Origin: Streptomyces sp. DH12
GTDB taxonomy: Bacteria; Actinomycetota; Actinomycetes; Streptomycetales; Streptomycetaceae
Assembly (NCBI RefSeq): GCF_020873895.1
Contig: NZ_JAHWGT010000050.1
Span: forward strand, 1 to 39,789
Direction: 5' to 3'
Length of the DNA: 39,789 bases
This document shows positions 8,718 to 16,003 of this stretch, one piece after another. The notes under the pieces are model-generated. The model searched no databases and was not told the origin of the DNA. It saw only the letters and a program-made list of their open reading frames with translations. The translations under genes were made by a program, and so were the position numbers. How positions within the stretch are numbered: position 1 is the first letter of the stretch; the number at the start of each line of letters is the position of its first letter.

Positions 8718-9539
8718 ATGGACAGCAGCAGCCGCTTCGACCGCGACACCGCGGTGGCCCTCCGCTCCCCGGGCGTCTACGACACGGACCTCTCCGCCGA
8801 CTGGACGATCTTCGGCGTCGTCAACGGCGGATACCTGCTCGCCCTGCTGGGCCGCGCCCTCGGCGACGCGCTCCCGCACCCGCACCCCTTCTCGGTCTCG
8901 GCCCACTACCTGGCGCCCTCGCTGCCCGGCCCCGCCGTCATCCGCACCGAGACGGTCCGCACCGGCCGCACCCTCTCGACCGGCCAGGCGTCGCTCTACC
9001 AGCGGGCCGAGGACGGCACCGAGCGTGAGCACATCCGCGTCCTCGCCACGTACGGCGACCTCGACGCCCTCAGCGACGACGTGCGCACCAGCGCCAAGCC
9101 GCCGGCCATCCCGCCGTACGAGCACTGCCTCGGCCCGTCCGACGCCCCCGAGCCGCTGCCCGGGTCGGCCGAGATCGCCCGGCTGCTCGACATCAAGCTC
9201 GACCCGGCCACCCTCGGCTGGGCCCTCGGCGCCCCCTCCGGCAAGGGCGAGGTGCGCGGCTGGTTCGGCCTCGCCGACGGCCGCGACCCCGACCCGCTCT
9301 CGCTGCTGCTGACCGTCGACGCGCTGCCGCCGACCGCCTTCGACCTCGGCCTGAGCGGCTGGACGCCGACCGTGGAACTCACCACCCACGTCCGCTGCCG
9401 CCCCGCCCCCGGGCCGCTGCGCGTCTCCATCACCACGCGCAACCTCGCCGGCGGCTTCCTGGAGGAGGACGCCGAGGTCTGGGACAGCGCCGACCGGCTC
9501 GTCGCCCAGTCCCGCCAACTCGCCCGCGCCCCGCGCTGA
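8718..9539 (+). CDS. Acyl-CoA thioesterase, double hot-dog (TesB-like) family
   Basis: This 273-residue protein resembles tandem hot-dog thioesterases. The N-terminal half includes DWTIFGVVNGGYLLALLGRAL, FSVSAHYLAPSLPGPAVI and the strand TLSTGQASLYQ. The C-terminal half has LSLLLTVDALPPTAFDLG and WTPTVELTTHVRCRPAPGPLRV, ending AEVWDSADRLVAQSRQLA. Such enzymes hydrolyse acyl-CoA to free acid and CoA in the cytosol. I chose ATG 8718 because it starts the conserved domain and sits 7 nt after a -10 box. The adjacent convergent gene is a FabR-like regulator, which fits a fatty-acid setting, but no direct regulatory link is visible. The exact acyl substrate is unknown. Confidence 0.8.
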   Translation: MDSSSRFDRDTAVALRSPGVYDTDLSADWTIFGVVNGGYLLALLGRALGDALPHPHPFSVSAHYLAPSLPGPAVIRTETVRTGRTLSTGQASLYQRAEDGTEREHIRVLATYGDLDALSDDVRTSAKPPAIPPYEHCLGPSDAPEPLPGSAEIARLLDIKLDPATLGWALGAPSGKGEVRGWFGLADGRDPDPLSLLLTVDALPPTAFDLGLSGWTPTVELTTHVRCRPAPGPLRVSITTRNLAGGFLEEDAEVWDSADRLVAQSRQLARAPR

Positions 9540-9571
9540 CGCCCGCGCCCGGCGCCCCCGCCCCCGCCCCG

Positions 9572-9596
9572 GGCCCGGGCTGCCGAGCCCCGGGCC
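9572..9596. terminator. Bidirectional hairpin between convergent thioesterase and TetR genes
   Basis: GGCCCGGGCT and AGCCCCGGGCC pair around a GCCG tetraloop with one bulged C. It lies between two convergent genes and can serve both strands. Confidence 0.55.
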
Positions 9597-9661
9597 GGGT
9601 CGCCGCCCGGCGCACCGGCCGCCTCGCGCGTGACGCCGGGGGCCGGACCCGCGCGGCGCGG

Positions 9662-10300
9662 TCAGTCCAGCCAGTGGCGGCTGCCCAGCGTCACCAGGCG
9701 CAGCCGCCGCCGGGCCTCGTCCGCCACCCGTTCGCGGGCCTCGGGGTCCGGCCCGGCCGCCAGCAGCGCCGACGCGGTCGTCACCATGAGGTCGACGTAC
9801 AGCCGCGCCAGCATCAGCAGATCCGCGCGCTCCCAGCCCCGCGCCTCCGGCAGGGCGGCCAGCGCGTCGGCCACCTCGACCGCGAAGCGGTCCAGCTCGC
9901 CGCCGATCGCCTCGCGCACCGGCCGCACGCCGCCGTGCCGCTCCCGCGCCAGGAACAGGACGTGCGCGGGGGAGTCCGCCACCAGGCGGTCGATCAGCTC
10001 CACCGTCCCGGCGATCCGCTCCTCGCTGTCCCCGGTGGCGGCGAGCGTCGTGCGGATGGTGCCGTGGAGGCTGCCCAGGGCCTCGTCCACCAGTGCCACG
10101 CCGAGGTCGGCGACCCCGTCGAAGTGCCGGTAGAAGGCGGTCGGCGCGATCCCCGCCGCCCGCGCCACCTCCCGCAGGCCCAGGCTCCCGAGGCTCTGGT
10201 CCTCCAACAGGGCGAGCGCCGCGTCCATGAGGGCCCGGCGGGTCCGCTGCTTGCGCGCCTGCCGGACGCCGGCGGGCGGGGCGCCGGTGCTGTGACTCAT
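9662..10300 (-). CDS. TetR family regulator, FabR-like
   Basis: This 212-residue regulator has an N-terminal helix-turn-helix (about residues 20-60). REVARAAGIAPTAFYRHF followed by DLGVALVDEALG is strikingly like E. coli FabR, a repressor of unsaturated fatty acid synthesis genes. The ligand domain also keeps a FabR-like segment (FLARERHGGVRPVREAI). I start at the ATG at 10300 (MSHSTGAPPAGVRQ). An upstream in-frame start at 10351 would add 17 residues not typical of the family. The gene is divergent from a small membrane-protein gene, and a palindromic element lies in the shared region at 10350-10368. A role in lipid homeostasis is inferred from family resemblance, and the target genes are unknown. 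Confidence 0.82.
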   Translation of the reverse strand: MSHSTGAPPAGVRQARKQRTRRALMDAALALLEDQSLGSLGLREVARAAGIAPTAFYRHFDGVADLGVALVDEALGSLHGTIRTTLAATGDSEERIAGTVELIDRLVADSPAHVLFLARERHGGVRPVREAIGGELDRFAVEVADALAALPEARGWERADLLMLARLYVDLMVTTASALLAAGPDPEARERVADEARRRLRLVTLGSRHWLD

Positions 10301-10349
10301 GCCATGCAGTAAACAGCCGTTCCTCCCGCGCCTCCAGGGGTACACGGCC

Positions 10350-10368
10350 ACTAGACTGGAAAGTCAGT
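10350..10368. promoter_or_regulatory. Palindromic candidate operator overlapping a -10 box
   Basis: ACTaGACTggaAAGTCAGT is an inverted repeat (ACT-GACT against AGTC-AGT) with one bulged base. It overlaps TAGACT (10352-10357), a good -10 for the gene at 10401, and lies 50 nt before the TetR start on the other strand. Position and symmetry suggest a TetR-type operator. Confidence 0.4.
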
Positions 10369-10400
10369 GCACAGTTGTCCGCTCAACGAGAGGCAACCCG

Positions 10401-10559
10401 ATGCTCTTCCTCGTCGCAGCCCTGCTCCTGCTCGGCACGCTCATGGGCACCGCGGCCTTCGTGCCCCCGCCCGTCACCGCCGTGGCGGCCGCCGCCATCG
10501 CCGCGTGGCTGCTCGCCTTCGCGGCGCGCGAGCGCGGCGCCCGACGGCGCCGGAACTGA
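10401..10559 (+). CDS. Small hydrophobic membrane protein, 52 aa
   Basis: The 52 residues form two hydrophobic helices (about 2-21 and 25-43) joined by a Pro-rich turn (FVPPPVT), ending in the basic tail ARERGARRRRN, which should stay in the cytoplasm. ATG 10401 follows GAGAGGC, and a -10 box TAGACT lies 44 nt upstream. I do not recognise a named family. It is divergent from the TetR gene, and its promoter overlaps the candidate operator, so it may be under that regulator. The DUF4190-like gene follows within 11 nt and is probably co-transcribed. Confidence 0.6.
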   Translation: MLFLVAALLLLGTLMGTAAFVPPPVTAVAAAAIAAWLLAFAARERGARRRRN

Positions 10560-10570
10560 AGGGGGCCGCC

Positions 10571-10873
10571 GTGGAACGCGCCATGACGCCCACCCGGACC
10601 GGGCCCCGGCCCACGAAGCGGCGCCCGTCCCTCGTCCCGCGCCGCGACGCCGACGGCATGGCCGTCGCCGCCTTCGTGCTGGGCCTCGTCGGCCTCCTCG
10701 TGTTCAACGTCATCCTCGGGCCCCTCGCCATCGGCCTGGCCCTCATCGCCCTGCGCCGCGGCACCGCCCGGCGCGGCCGCGCCATCCTCGGCCTCGCCCT
10801 CGGCACCGCCGATCTGGTGGTCCTCGCGGTCCTCACCTCCCTCAACGACAGCGTCTCGTGGAGCTTCGGCTGA
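10571..10873 (+). CDS. DUF4190-like small membrane protein
   Basis: The 100-residue protein has a basic, polar N-terminus (about 30 residues, rich in Arg/Pro/Thr) followed by two hydrophobic segments. The pattern MAVAAFVLGLVGLLVFNVILGP, then LALIALRRG, then RGRAILGLALGTADLVVLA fits DUF4190-type proteins of actinobacteria. GTG 10571 is preferred because GAAGGGGG is just before it. An internal ATG at 10583 is possible. It follows the 52-residue gene by 11 nt. The function of the family is unknown. Confidence 0.65.
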   Translation: MERAMTPTRTGPRPTKRRPSLVPRRDADGMAVAAFVLGLVGLLVFNVILGPLAIGLALIALRRGTARRGRAILGLALGTADLVVLAVLTSLNDSVSWSFG

Positions 10874-10978
10874 CCCTCCGCTGACGCGCGCCGCGTCGGG
10901 GCCGGATCGCCGGCCGGGGCGCGACCTCGGCGATCGGCCGGATACGCCGCCGGTCGTCGGCCGCGCGCGGCGGGCTCG

Positions 10979-10984
10979 TAGAAT
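10979..10984 (+). promoter_or_regulatory. -10 box (TAGAAT) for the cysteine desulfurase gene
   Basis: TAGAAT is close to the TAGANT consensus. It ends 9 nt before ATG 10994, so the transcript should have a leader of only a few bases or none. Confidence 0.5.
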
Positions 10985-10993
10985 CGGGTCACC

Positions 10994-12157
10994 ATGGCCT
11001 ACCTCGACCACGCCGCGACCACTCCGATGCTCCCGGAGGCGGTCGAGGCGATGACCGCCCAGCTGACCGCCACGGGCAACGCCTCGTCCCTGCATGCCGC
11101 CGGGCGCCGCGCCCGCCGCACCGTCGAGGAGGCCCGCGAGACGCTCGCCGAGGCGCTCGGGGCCCGGCCCAGCGAGGTCGTCCTCACCTCCGGCGGCACC
11201 GAGGCCGACAACCTCGCCGTGAAGGGCCTGTACTGGGCCCGCCGGGCGGCCGACCCGCGCCGCGTCCGCGTCCTCACCAGCCCCGTGGAGCACCACGCCG
11301 TGCTGGACGCCGTCCACTGGCTCGGCGAGCACGAGGGCGCCACCGTCGAGTACCTGCCCGTCGACGCCCACGGCCGCGTCCACCCCGACGCCCTGCGCGA
11401 GGCCCTCGCCCGCGACCCGCACGACGTCGCGCTGGCCACGGTCATGTGGGCGAACAACGAGATCGGCACGGTCCTGCCCGTACGGGAACTCGCCGCCGTC
11501 GCCCGGGAGTTCGACGTCCCCCTGCACTCCGACGCGGTCCAGGCCGTCGGCCAGCTGCCCGTCGCCTTCGCCGATTCCGGGCTGGCCGCCATGACCGTCT
11601 CCGGCCACAAGATCGGCGGCCCGTACGGCATCGGCGCGCTCCTCCTCGGCCGTGAGTACAGCCCCGTGCCCGTCCTGCACGGCGGCGGCCAGGAGCGACA
11701 CGTCCGCTCCGGCACGCTCGACGTGCCCGCCGTCGCCGCCTTCGCCGTCGCCGCCCGGCTCGCCACCGAGCGCCGCGAGCGGTTCGCCCGCGAGGTGGGG
11801 GCGCTGCGCGACGCGCTGGTCGACGCCGTCCGCGCGGCCGTCCCGGACGCCGTCCTCGGCGGCGACCCCGTCGACCGGCTCCCCGCCAACGCCCACTTCA
11901 GCTTCCCCGGCTGCGAGGGCGACTCCCTCCTGCTGCTCCTCGACGCCCAGGGCATCGAGTGCTCCACCGGATCCGCCTGCACCGCCGGCGTCGCCCAGCC
12001 CAGCCACGTCGTCCTGGCCACCGGCACCGACGCCGAGCTGGCCCGCGGCACGCTCCGCTTCACCCTCGGCCACACCTCGACCCGCGCCGACGTCGACGCC
12101 CTCGCCGGGGCCATCGGCCCGGCCGTCGCCCGCGCCCGCACCGCCGGGCTCAGCTAG
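10994..12157 (+). CDS. Cysteine desulfurase (NifS/IscS family)
   Basis: This 387-residue PLP enzyme removes sulfur from cysteine as a protein persulfide, giving alanine. It starts [20 protein letters not shown], typical for the family. The PLP lysine is in [16 protein letters not shown] (about residue 203), and the conserved PLP-site His is in [11 protein letters not shown]. The sulfur-accepting Cys is in STGSACTAG, near residue 328, where the insertion before the Cys is short. It points toward mnmA about 840 bp downstream on the same strand. MnmA needs persulfide sulfur for tRNA thiolation, so this enzyme is the likely donor, although the amidase gene on the opposite strand sits between them. 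Start ATG 10994 has a -10 box 9 nt upstream and no ribosome site. Confidence 0.92.
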   Translation: MAYLDHAATTPMLPEAVEAMTAQLTATGNASSLHAAGRRARRTVEEARETLAEALGARPSEVVLTSGGTEADNLAVKGLYWARRAADPRRVRVLTSPVEHHAVLDAVHWLGEHEGATVEYLPVDAHGRVHPDALREALARDPHDVALATVMWANNEIGTVLPVRELAAVAREFDVPLHSDAVQAVGQLPVAFADSGLAAMTVSGHKIGGPYGIGALLLGREYSPVPVLHGGGQERHVRSGTLDVPAVAAFAVAARLATERRERFAREVGALRDALVDAVRAAVPDAVLGGDPVDRLPANAHFSFPGCEGDSLLLLLDAQGIECSTGSACTAGVAQPSHVVLATGTDAELARGTLRFTLGHTSTRADVDALAGAIGPAVARARTAGLS

Positions 12158-12164
12158 CCGCCCG

Positions 12165-12204
12165 CCTCGCGACCGGGCCCCGCGCCTCGCGTCCGGGCCC
12201 CGCG
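12165..12204. repeat. Two tandem 20-bp repeats between convergent genes
   Basis: CCTCGCGaCCGGGCCCCGCG at 12165-12184 is followed directly by CCTCGCGtCCGGGCCCCGCG at 12185-12204, differing at one base. A degenerate third copy (tCCGCGCCCCGC) follows. It fills the gap between cysteine desulfurase and amidase, and GGGCCC symmetry in each unit may help termination. Confidence 0.75.
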
Positions 12205-12253
12205 TCCGCGCCCCGCTCCGCGTCCGGTACCCCGGCTGCGGCTGCGGCCCGCG

Positions 12254-12937
12254 TCAGTCGCCGGGCGAGGGGGAGGGCGAGGGCGGGGCGGTGGGCGCCG
12301 TCGCGGCGCGCCGCACCAGCCGCAGGTACCGGTCCCAGTCCCAGTGCGGCCCGGGGTCGGTGTGGTCCGTGCCCTCGACCTCCACGTGGCCGATGATGTG
12401 CTCCCGGTCGACGGGTATGCCGTACCGGGCGCATATCCCGGCCGTCAGCCGGGCCGACGAGGCGTACATCGCCTCCGTGAAGTCCTGCGGCCGGTCGACG
12501 AACCCCTCGTGCTCGATGCCGATGCTCCGCTCGTTCATGTCGCGGTTGCCCGCGTGGAACGCCACGTCCAGCTCGCGGATCATCTGCGCGACCCGCCCGT
12601 CCTTGCCCACCACGTAGTGCGCCGCCGCGCCGTGCCCCGGGTTCTTGAAGACCCGCAGCGCCGTCGCGAAGCTGCCCTGCACGACGTGGACCACCACCCG
12701 GTCGATGCCGAAGTCGTCCGGGCGGTCCGCCCGCCGCCAGTTCGCCCGCGCCGCCGCCGTCCACCGCGCGCCGGCGTGGTCGAGCTCGCCCTCCACCCGC
12801 TTGCGCTCCGTGCCGGGCAGCCGCCACCACACGCGCCGCAGCTCGTCCCACCCCAGCGCCGCCGCCCCCGCCACGGCGGCCCCGCCACCGATCAGCAGGG
12901 CGCGCCGCCCCACCCGTCCGCTCTCTCCACTGCCCAT
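12254..12937 (-). CDS. N-acetylmuramoyl-L-alanine amidase (Amidase_2/PGRP fold), exported
   Basis: This 227-residue cell-wall hydrolase would cleave the amide bond between MurNAc and L-alanine of the peptide stem. The N-terminus (GRVGRRALLIGGGAAVAGAAALG) has paired arginines and a hydrophobic stretch, fitting a Tat-type or uncleaved export signal. The amidase domain spans about residues 75-210, with zinc-ligand candidates His in VVVHVVQG, His in EHIIGHVEV, and Asp/His near TDHTDPGPHWDWDRY. The motifs AAHYVVGKDGRV, ERSIGIEHEG and FHAGN are classic for the family. A Pro/Ser/Thr tail closes the protein. It sits antisense between cysteine desulfurase and mnmA and diverges from mnmA, with CGTGA-N8-TCACG symmetry in the gap. 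Confidence 0.85.
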   Translation of the reverse strand: MGSGESGRVGRRALLIGGGAAVAGAAALGWDELRRVWWRLPGTERKRVEGELDHAGARWTAAARANWRRADRPDDFGIDRVVVHVVQGSFATALRVFKNPGHGAAAHYVVGKDGRVAQMIRELDVAFHAGNRDMNERSIGIEHEGFVDRPQDFTEAMYASSARLTAGICARYGIPVDREHIIGHVEVEGTDHTDPGPHWDWDRYLRLVRRAATAPTAPPSPSPSPGD

Positions 12938-12942
12938 GTGAC

Positions 12943-12960
12943 CGTGAACGCTTACTCACG
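12943..12960. promoter_or_regulatory. Inverted repeat CGTGA-N8-TCACG between divergent amidase and mnmA
   Basis: CGTGA (12943-12947) and TCACG (12956-12960) form short symmetrical arms in the 61-bp divergent gap. It is a possible operator, but arms this short arise often by chance. Confidence 0.25.
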
Positions 12961-12983
12961 CGACGACGGTTCCCGGCGCCCCG

Positions 12984-12989
12984 TACCCT
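12984..12989 (+). promoter_or_regulatory. -10 box (TACCCT) for mnmA
   Basis: TACCCT fits TANNNT and ends 9 nt before ATG 12999. No ribosome site separates it from the start, so mnmA is probably leaderless or has a leader of a few bases. Confidence 0.45.
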
Positions 12990-12998
12990 GGTGGGGCT

Positions 12999-14129
12999 AT
13001 GACTGACACCTCCCAGCGCCCCCTCCGCGTCCTCGCCGCCATGTCCGGCGGCGTGGACTCCGCCGTCGCCGCCGCCCGCGCCGCCGAGGCGGGGCACGAC
13101 GTGACGGGGGTGCACCTGGCGCTCTCCGCGAACCCGCAGTCCTTCCGCACCGGCGCCCGGGGCTGCTGCACCGTCGAGGACTCGCGCGACGCCCGCCGCG
13201 CCGCCGACGTGATCGGCATCCCCTTCTACGTCTGGGACCTGGCGGAACGCTTCCGCGAGGACGTGGTCGAGGACTTCGTCGCCGAGTACGAGGCGGGCCG
13301 CACCCCCAACCCGTGCCTCCGCTGCAACGAGAAGATCAAGTTCGCGGCCCTCCTGGACAAGGCCCTGGCGCTCGGCTTCGACGCGGTCTGCACCGGCCAC
13401 TACGCCAAGGTCGTCACCCTCGCCGACGGCACCCGCGAACTGCACCGGGCCTCCGACATGGCGAAGGACCAGTCGTACGTCCTCGGCGTCCTCGACGAGC
13501 GCCAGCTCGCCCACGCCCTGTTCCCGCTGGGCGACACCGTCACCACCAAGGACGAGATCCGCGCCGAGGCGGAGCGGCGGGGCCTCGCCGTGGCGAAGAA
13601 GCCCGACAGCCACGACATCTGCTTCATCGCCGACGGCGACACCCAGGGCTTCCTGGCGTCCCGGCTGGGCAAGGCGGAGGGCGACATCGTCGACGAGTCC
13701 GGCGCCAGGGTCGGCAGCCACGACGGCGCGTACGGCTTCACCATCGGCCAGCGCAAGGGCCTGCGCATCGGGCGCCCCGCCCCGGACGGCAAGCCCCGCT
13801 ACGTCCTGGACATCTCGCCCGTGGACAACACCGTCACCGTCGGACCCGCCGAGGCGCTCGACGTCACGGCCCTCACGGCGATCCGGCCCCGCTGGTGCGG
13901 CCGTGCGCCCGAGGGCCCCGGCACGTACACGGCGCAGCTGCGCGCCCACGGCGGCGAGACGGAGGTGACGGCAGCGGTGGCGGGCGACGAGCTGCGCGTC
14001 GCGTTCACCGAGCCGGTCCGCGGGGTCGCCCCGGGCCAGGCGATCGTCCTCTACGACGGCACCCGCGTGGTCGGCTCGGCCACCATCGCCACGACGACCC
14101 GCCGCGCGACCGCCCCCACCCCGGCCTGA
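12999..14129 (+). CDS. mnmA: tRNA-specific 2-thiouridylase MnmA
   Basis: This 376-residue enzyme activates U34 of certain tRNAs with ATP and inserts sulfur to make s2U. The N-terminal PP-loop reads [16 protein letters not shown] (about residues 11-26). The catalytic Cys pair is present: one in [14 protein letters not shown] (about residue 107) and one in [12 protein letters not shown] (about residue 207). GHYAK, KDQSYVL and [12 protein letters not shown] are further signatures. The C-terminal beta-barrel domain runs to about residue 365. The Asp-Cys-Cys catalytic set is intact. Sulfur probably comes from the cysteine desulfurase encoded upstream. The stop codon falls in the first unit of a tandem repeat that continues downstream. 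Confidence 0.96.
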   Translation: MTDTSQRPLRVLAAMSGGVDSAVAAARAAEAGHDVTGVHLALSANPQSFRTGARGCCTVEDSRDARRAADVIGIPFYVWDLAERFREDVVEDFVAEYEAGRTPNPCLRCNEKIKFAALLDKALALGFDAVCTGHYAKVVTLADGTRELHRASDMAKDQSYVLGVLDERQLAHALFPLGDTVTTKDEIRAEAERRGLAVAKKPDSHDICFIADGDTQGFLASRLGKAEGDIVDESGARVGSHDGAYGFTIGQRKGLRIGRPAPDGKPRYVLDISPVDNTVTVGPAEALDVTALTAIRPRWCGRAPEGPGTYTAQLRAHGGETEVTAAVAGDELRVAFTEPVRGVAPGQAIVLYDGTRVVGSATIATTTRRATAPTPA

Positions 14130-14219
14130 CGCCTGCCCGGCCTGACGCGTGCCCGGCGTGACGCCTACCCCGGCGTGACGCCCACCCCGGCCTGGCGCCT
14201 GCCTGGCTTGGTGCCCGCC
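14121..14219. repeat. Six tandem 16-17 bp repeats starting inside the mnmA stop region
   Basis: Units of the form CCGGCcTGACGCCtgc begin at 14121, 14137, 14153, 14170, 14187 and 14203, the last being the most degraded. The first unit contains the mnmA stop codon (14127-14129), so the array seems to have expanded from the end of the gene. Copies 1-5 differ at only a few positions. It fills most of the gap to the convergent hydrolase gene. Confidence 0.8.
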
Positions 14220-14284
14220 CCGGCGGGGCGGCGGCGCCGCGCGCCCGCGTGCACCCGCGGCACCGCCCGGCGCCGACCACCGCC

Positions 14285-14914
14285 TCACCGCGCGAAGAAG
14301 CCCGCCAGCACCGGCGCCAGCACCTGCGGCGCCGCCGTGTGCGTCTGACCGGTGAGCGTCGTGTGCCGCCCCTGGGGAAGCGCCCCGGCGACCGCGCGGG
14401 CCGCGTCGCGCAGCCAGCGCGGGCTCGCCCCGCCGTCCAGGACCAGCACGCGCGCGTGGATGCCCGCCAGGAGCCCGGCCGGCACCCCGTCGTGGACGTC
14501 GCCGTCCGCCCCGTAGGGCGGCTCGTACACCGACAGCCGCCCCATCGGGACCCCCGCGGCGGCCGCCTCCAGCGCGAGCGCCCCGCCCGACGACGTGCCG
14601 TGCACCCCCGCGCCCGCGCCCGCGGCGGCGACCACCGCGGCCAGGTCCTCCACCTCGCGCTCCGGGGCGTACCCCCCGGCGCCGCCCCCGCTGCCCCCGC
14701 GCCCCCGCCGGTCGTACGTGTACGTCGTGAACCGCCCCGCCAGCAGCCCCGCGAGCCGAAGCTCCCACCCGCCCGGCGACAGCGCCCCGCCGACCAGGAC
14801 CAGCGGCGGCCCCCCGCCGCACCGGCGGTACGCGATCGGGGTGCCGTCCGCCGACGCCACCCGGCCCTCGACGGTCGCGGCGGGCCCGGGCGGTGTCGTC
14901 CTCACATCGTCCAT
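14285..14914 (-). CDS. Alpha/beta hydrolase lacking its lid domain
   Basis: This 209-residue alpha/beta-hydrolase fold protein has its catalytic triad in place: nucleophile Ser in GTSSGG (G-x-S-x-G, about residue 108), Asp in VLVLDGGASP and His in GQTHTAAPQV. The oxyanion segment LVLVGGALSPGG is also present. Family members I recall with the same ends (YEPP..., then VLDGGASP...) are about 270-290 residues. Here only some 25 residues (ADGDVHDGVPAGLLAGIHAR) separate YEPPYG from VLVLDGG. The helical lid that normally sits between them, about 70-85 residues, is therefore missing without a frameshift. It could be an active lidless esterase or a decaying gene. Substrate is unknown. Confidence 0.75.
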   Translation of the reverse strand: MDDVRTTPPGPAATVEGRVASADGTPIAYRRCGGGPPLVLVGGALSPGGWELRLAGLLAGRFTTYTYDRRGRGGSGGGAGGYAPEREVEDLAAVVAAAGAGAGVHGTSSGGALALEAAAAGVPMGRLSVYEPPYGADGDVHDGVPAGLLAGIHARVLVLDGGASPRWLRDAARAVAGALPQGRHTTLTGQTHTAAPQVLAPVLAGFFAR

Positions 14915-14983
14915 GCCAGGGCAGACCGGCGGACGGCGCGCAACTCATCGGTCGGGCCGGAACTCCGGAGCGACCCGGCCGTG

Positions 14984-15310
14984 TCAGCCCTCGTCCGGCC
15001 CGTGGAAGCAGAAGTACCCGCCGATCGCGGCCACTTCCGGCTTCGGGTCGAGGTAGGCCCACACCGCGTCCGGGCGGCCGGGCAGGGACCAGTACGACGC
15101 GGTGCCCTTGAACGGGCAGTGGGTCGTCGTCCCGGAGGGGACCAGCAGCTCGGTCCGCACGTCCTCGGGCGGCAGGTAGAGCCGGACGGGGCAGCCCGTC
15201 TCCCGCAGGGCGAGGGCGCGACCGCTGTCGGCGACGACCCGGCCGTCCCGCTCGACGCGTACGGGCCCCTCGGCCGGACCGATGGTGATGCGGTGTCCTG
15301 GAGGCGTCAT
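14984..15310 (-). CDS. DUF427 domain protein
   Basis: The 108-residue protein is a single DUF427 domain. The typical pattern is VRVERDGRVVADSGRALALRE, then VRLYLPPEDVRTELL, then HCPFKGTASYWSL and the ending AVWAYLDPKPEVAAIGGYFCF. The family is small, soluble and of unknown biochemical function. It is divergent from the LOG-like gene, separated by about 60 bp, and follows the hydrolase gene on the same strand with a 69-bp gap downstream. Length and motifs are complete. I see no signal peptide or membrane segment. Confidence 0.8.
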   Translation of the reverse strand: MTPPGHRITIGPAEGPVRVERDGRVVADSGRALALRETGCPVRLYLPPEDVRTELLVPSGTTTHCPFKGTASYWSLPGRPDAVWAYLDPKPEVAAIGGYFCFHGPDEG

Positions 15311-15357
15311 GTCCGGTGAACGGAGCCCGCGCCGGACGGGTTCCCGGGCCGGGGCCG

Positions 15358-15363
15358 TACGGT
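15358..15363 (+). promoter_or_regulatory. -10 box (TACGGT) for leaderless transcription of the LOG-like gene
   Basis: TACGGT ends 6 nt before ATG 15370, with GCTCCC in between and no ribosome site. This is the same layout as the thioesterase gene (TACGGTGCTGCGC then ATG). Confidence 0.5.
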
Positions 15364-15369
15364 GCTCCC

Positions 15370-15909
15370 ATGGACATCTGCGTCTTCCTCTCCGCCGCCG
15401 ACCTGGACGAGCGCTACACGACCGCCGCCCGCGAGTTCGCCGAACTCCTCGGCAAGGGGGGCCACACCCTCGTGTGGGGCGGCTCGGACGCCGGGCTGAT
15501 GAAGGTCGTCGCCGACGGCGTGCAGGCCGCGGGCGGGCGGCTGGTCGGCGTGTCGGTGGAGTTCCTCCAGCACAAGGCGCGCCCCGGCTGCGACGAGATG
15601 GTCGTCGCCCGCGACCTCGCCGAGCGCAAGGCGCAGCTCCTCGCGCGCGCCGACGCGATCGTCGTCATGGTGGGCGGTACGGGGACGCTGGACGAGGCCA
15701 CCGAGATCCTGGAGCTGAAGAAGCACGGCCTGCACACCAAGCCCGTCGTCCTGCTCAACACCGCCGGCTTCTACGACGGGCTGAAGCAGCAGTTCCGGCG
15801 CATGGACGAGGAGGGGTTCCTGCCGCTGCCCCTCACCGAGCTGGTGTTCTTCGCGGAGGACGCCGTCTCCGCCCTCGCCTACCTGGAGGAGTCCGCCGGC
15901 ATCCGCTAG
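15370..15909 (+). CDS. LOG-family (Rossmann, nucleotide phosphoribohydrolase-like) protein
   Basis: This 179-residue cytosolic protein resembles the LOG / TIGR00730-like family, whose studied members release bases from nucleoside 5'-monophosphates. The N-terminus MDICVFLSAADLDERYTTAA and the motif LVWGGSDAGLMKVVADGVQAAGG correspond to the nucleotide-binding region. The second motif reads MVGGTGTLDEATE (about residues 100-112), with Val replacing the usual Pro of PGGxGT. The catalytic Glu position and the Arg of the preceding helix (DLAERKAQLLARADAIVVM) are present. ATG 15370 is chosen because it starts the fold and follows a -10 box by 6 nt. Activity is inferred from family only, and the Pro-to-Val change leaves some doubt. 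Confidence 0.75.
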   Translation: MDICVFLSAADLDERYTTAAREFAELLGKGGHTLVWGGSDAGLMKVVADGVQAAGGRLVGVSVEFLQHKARPGCDEMVVARDLAERKAQLLARADAIVVMVGGTGTLDEATEILELKKHGLHTKPVVLLNTAGFYDGLKQQFRRMDEEGFLPLPLTELVFFAEDAVSALAYLEESAGIR

Positions 15910-15991
15910 CCCCCGGCCCCCCGGCCCCCCGCCCCCCCGGCCGTGCGCCCGTCGGCCCCCGGCCGCCGACGGCCTCCGGCCGGCCGGGTGC

Positions 15992-15997
15992 GAGCAT
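15992..15997 (+). promoter_or_regulatory. Weak -10-like GAGCAT before the SDR gene
   Basis: GAGCAT keeps the conserved second A and last T of TANNNT and ends exactly 6 nt before ATG 16004, where the leaderless boxes of neighbouring genes lie. The first base departs from consensus. Confidence 0.25.
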
Positions 15998-16003
15998 GGC
16001 CCC

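Noticed and set aside
14121-14219. CRISPR-like array
   Set aside because: Units are directly adjacent with no spacers and are too short and degenerate.
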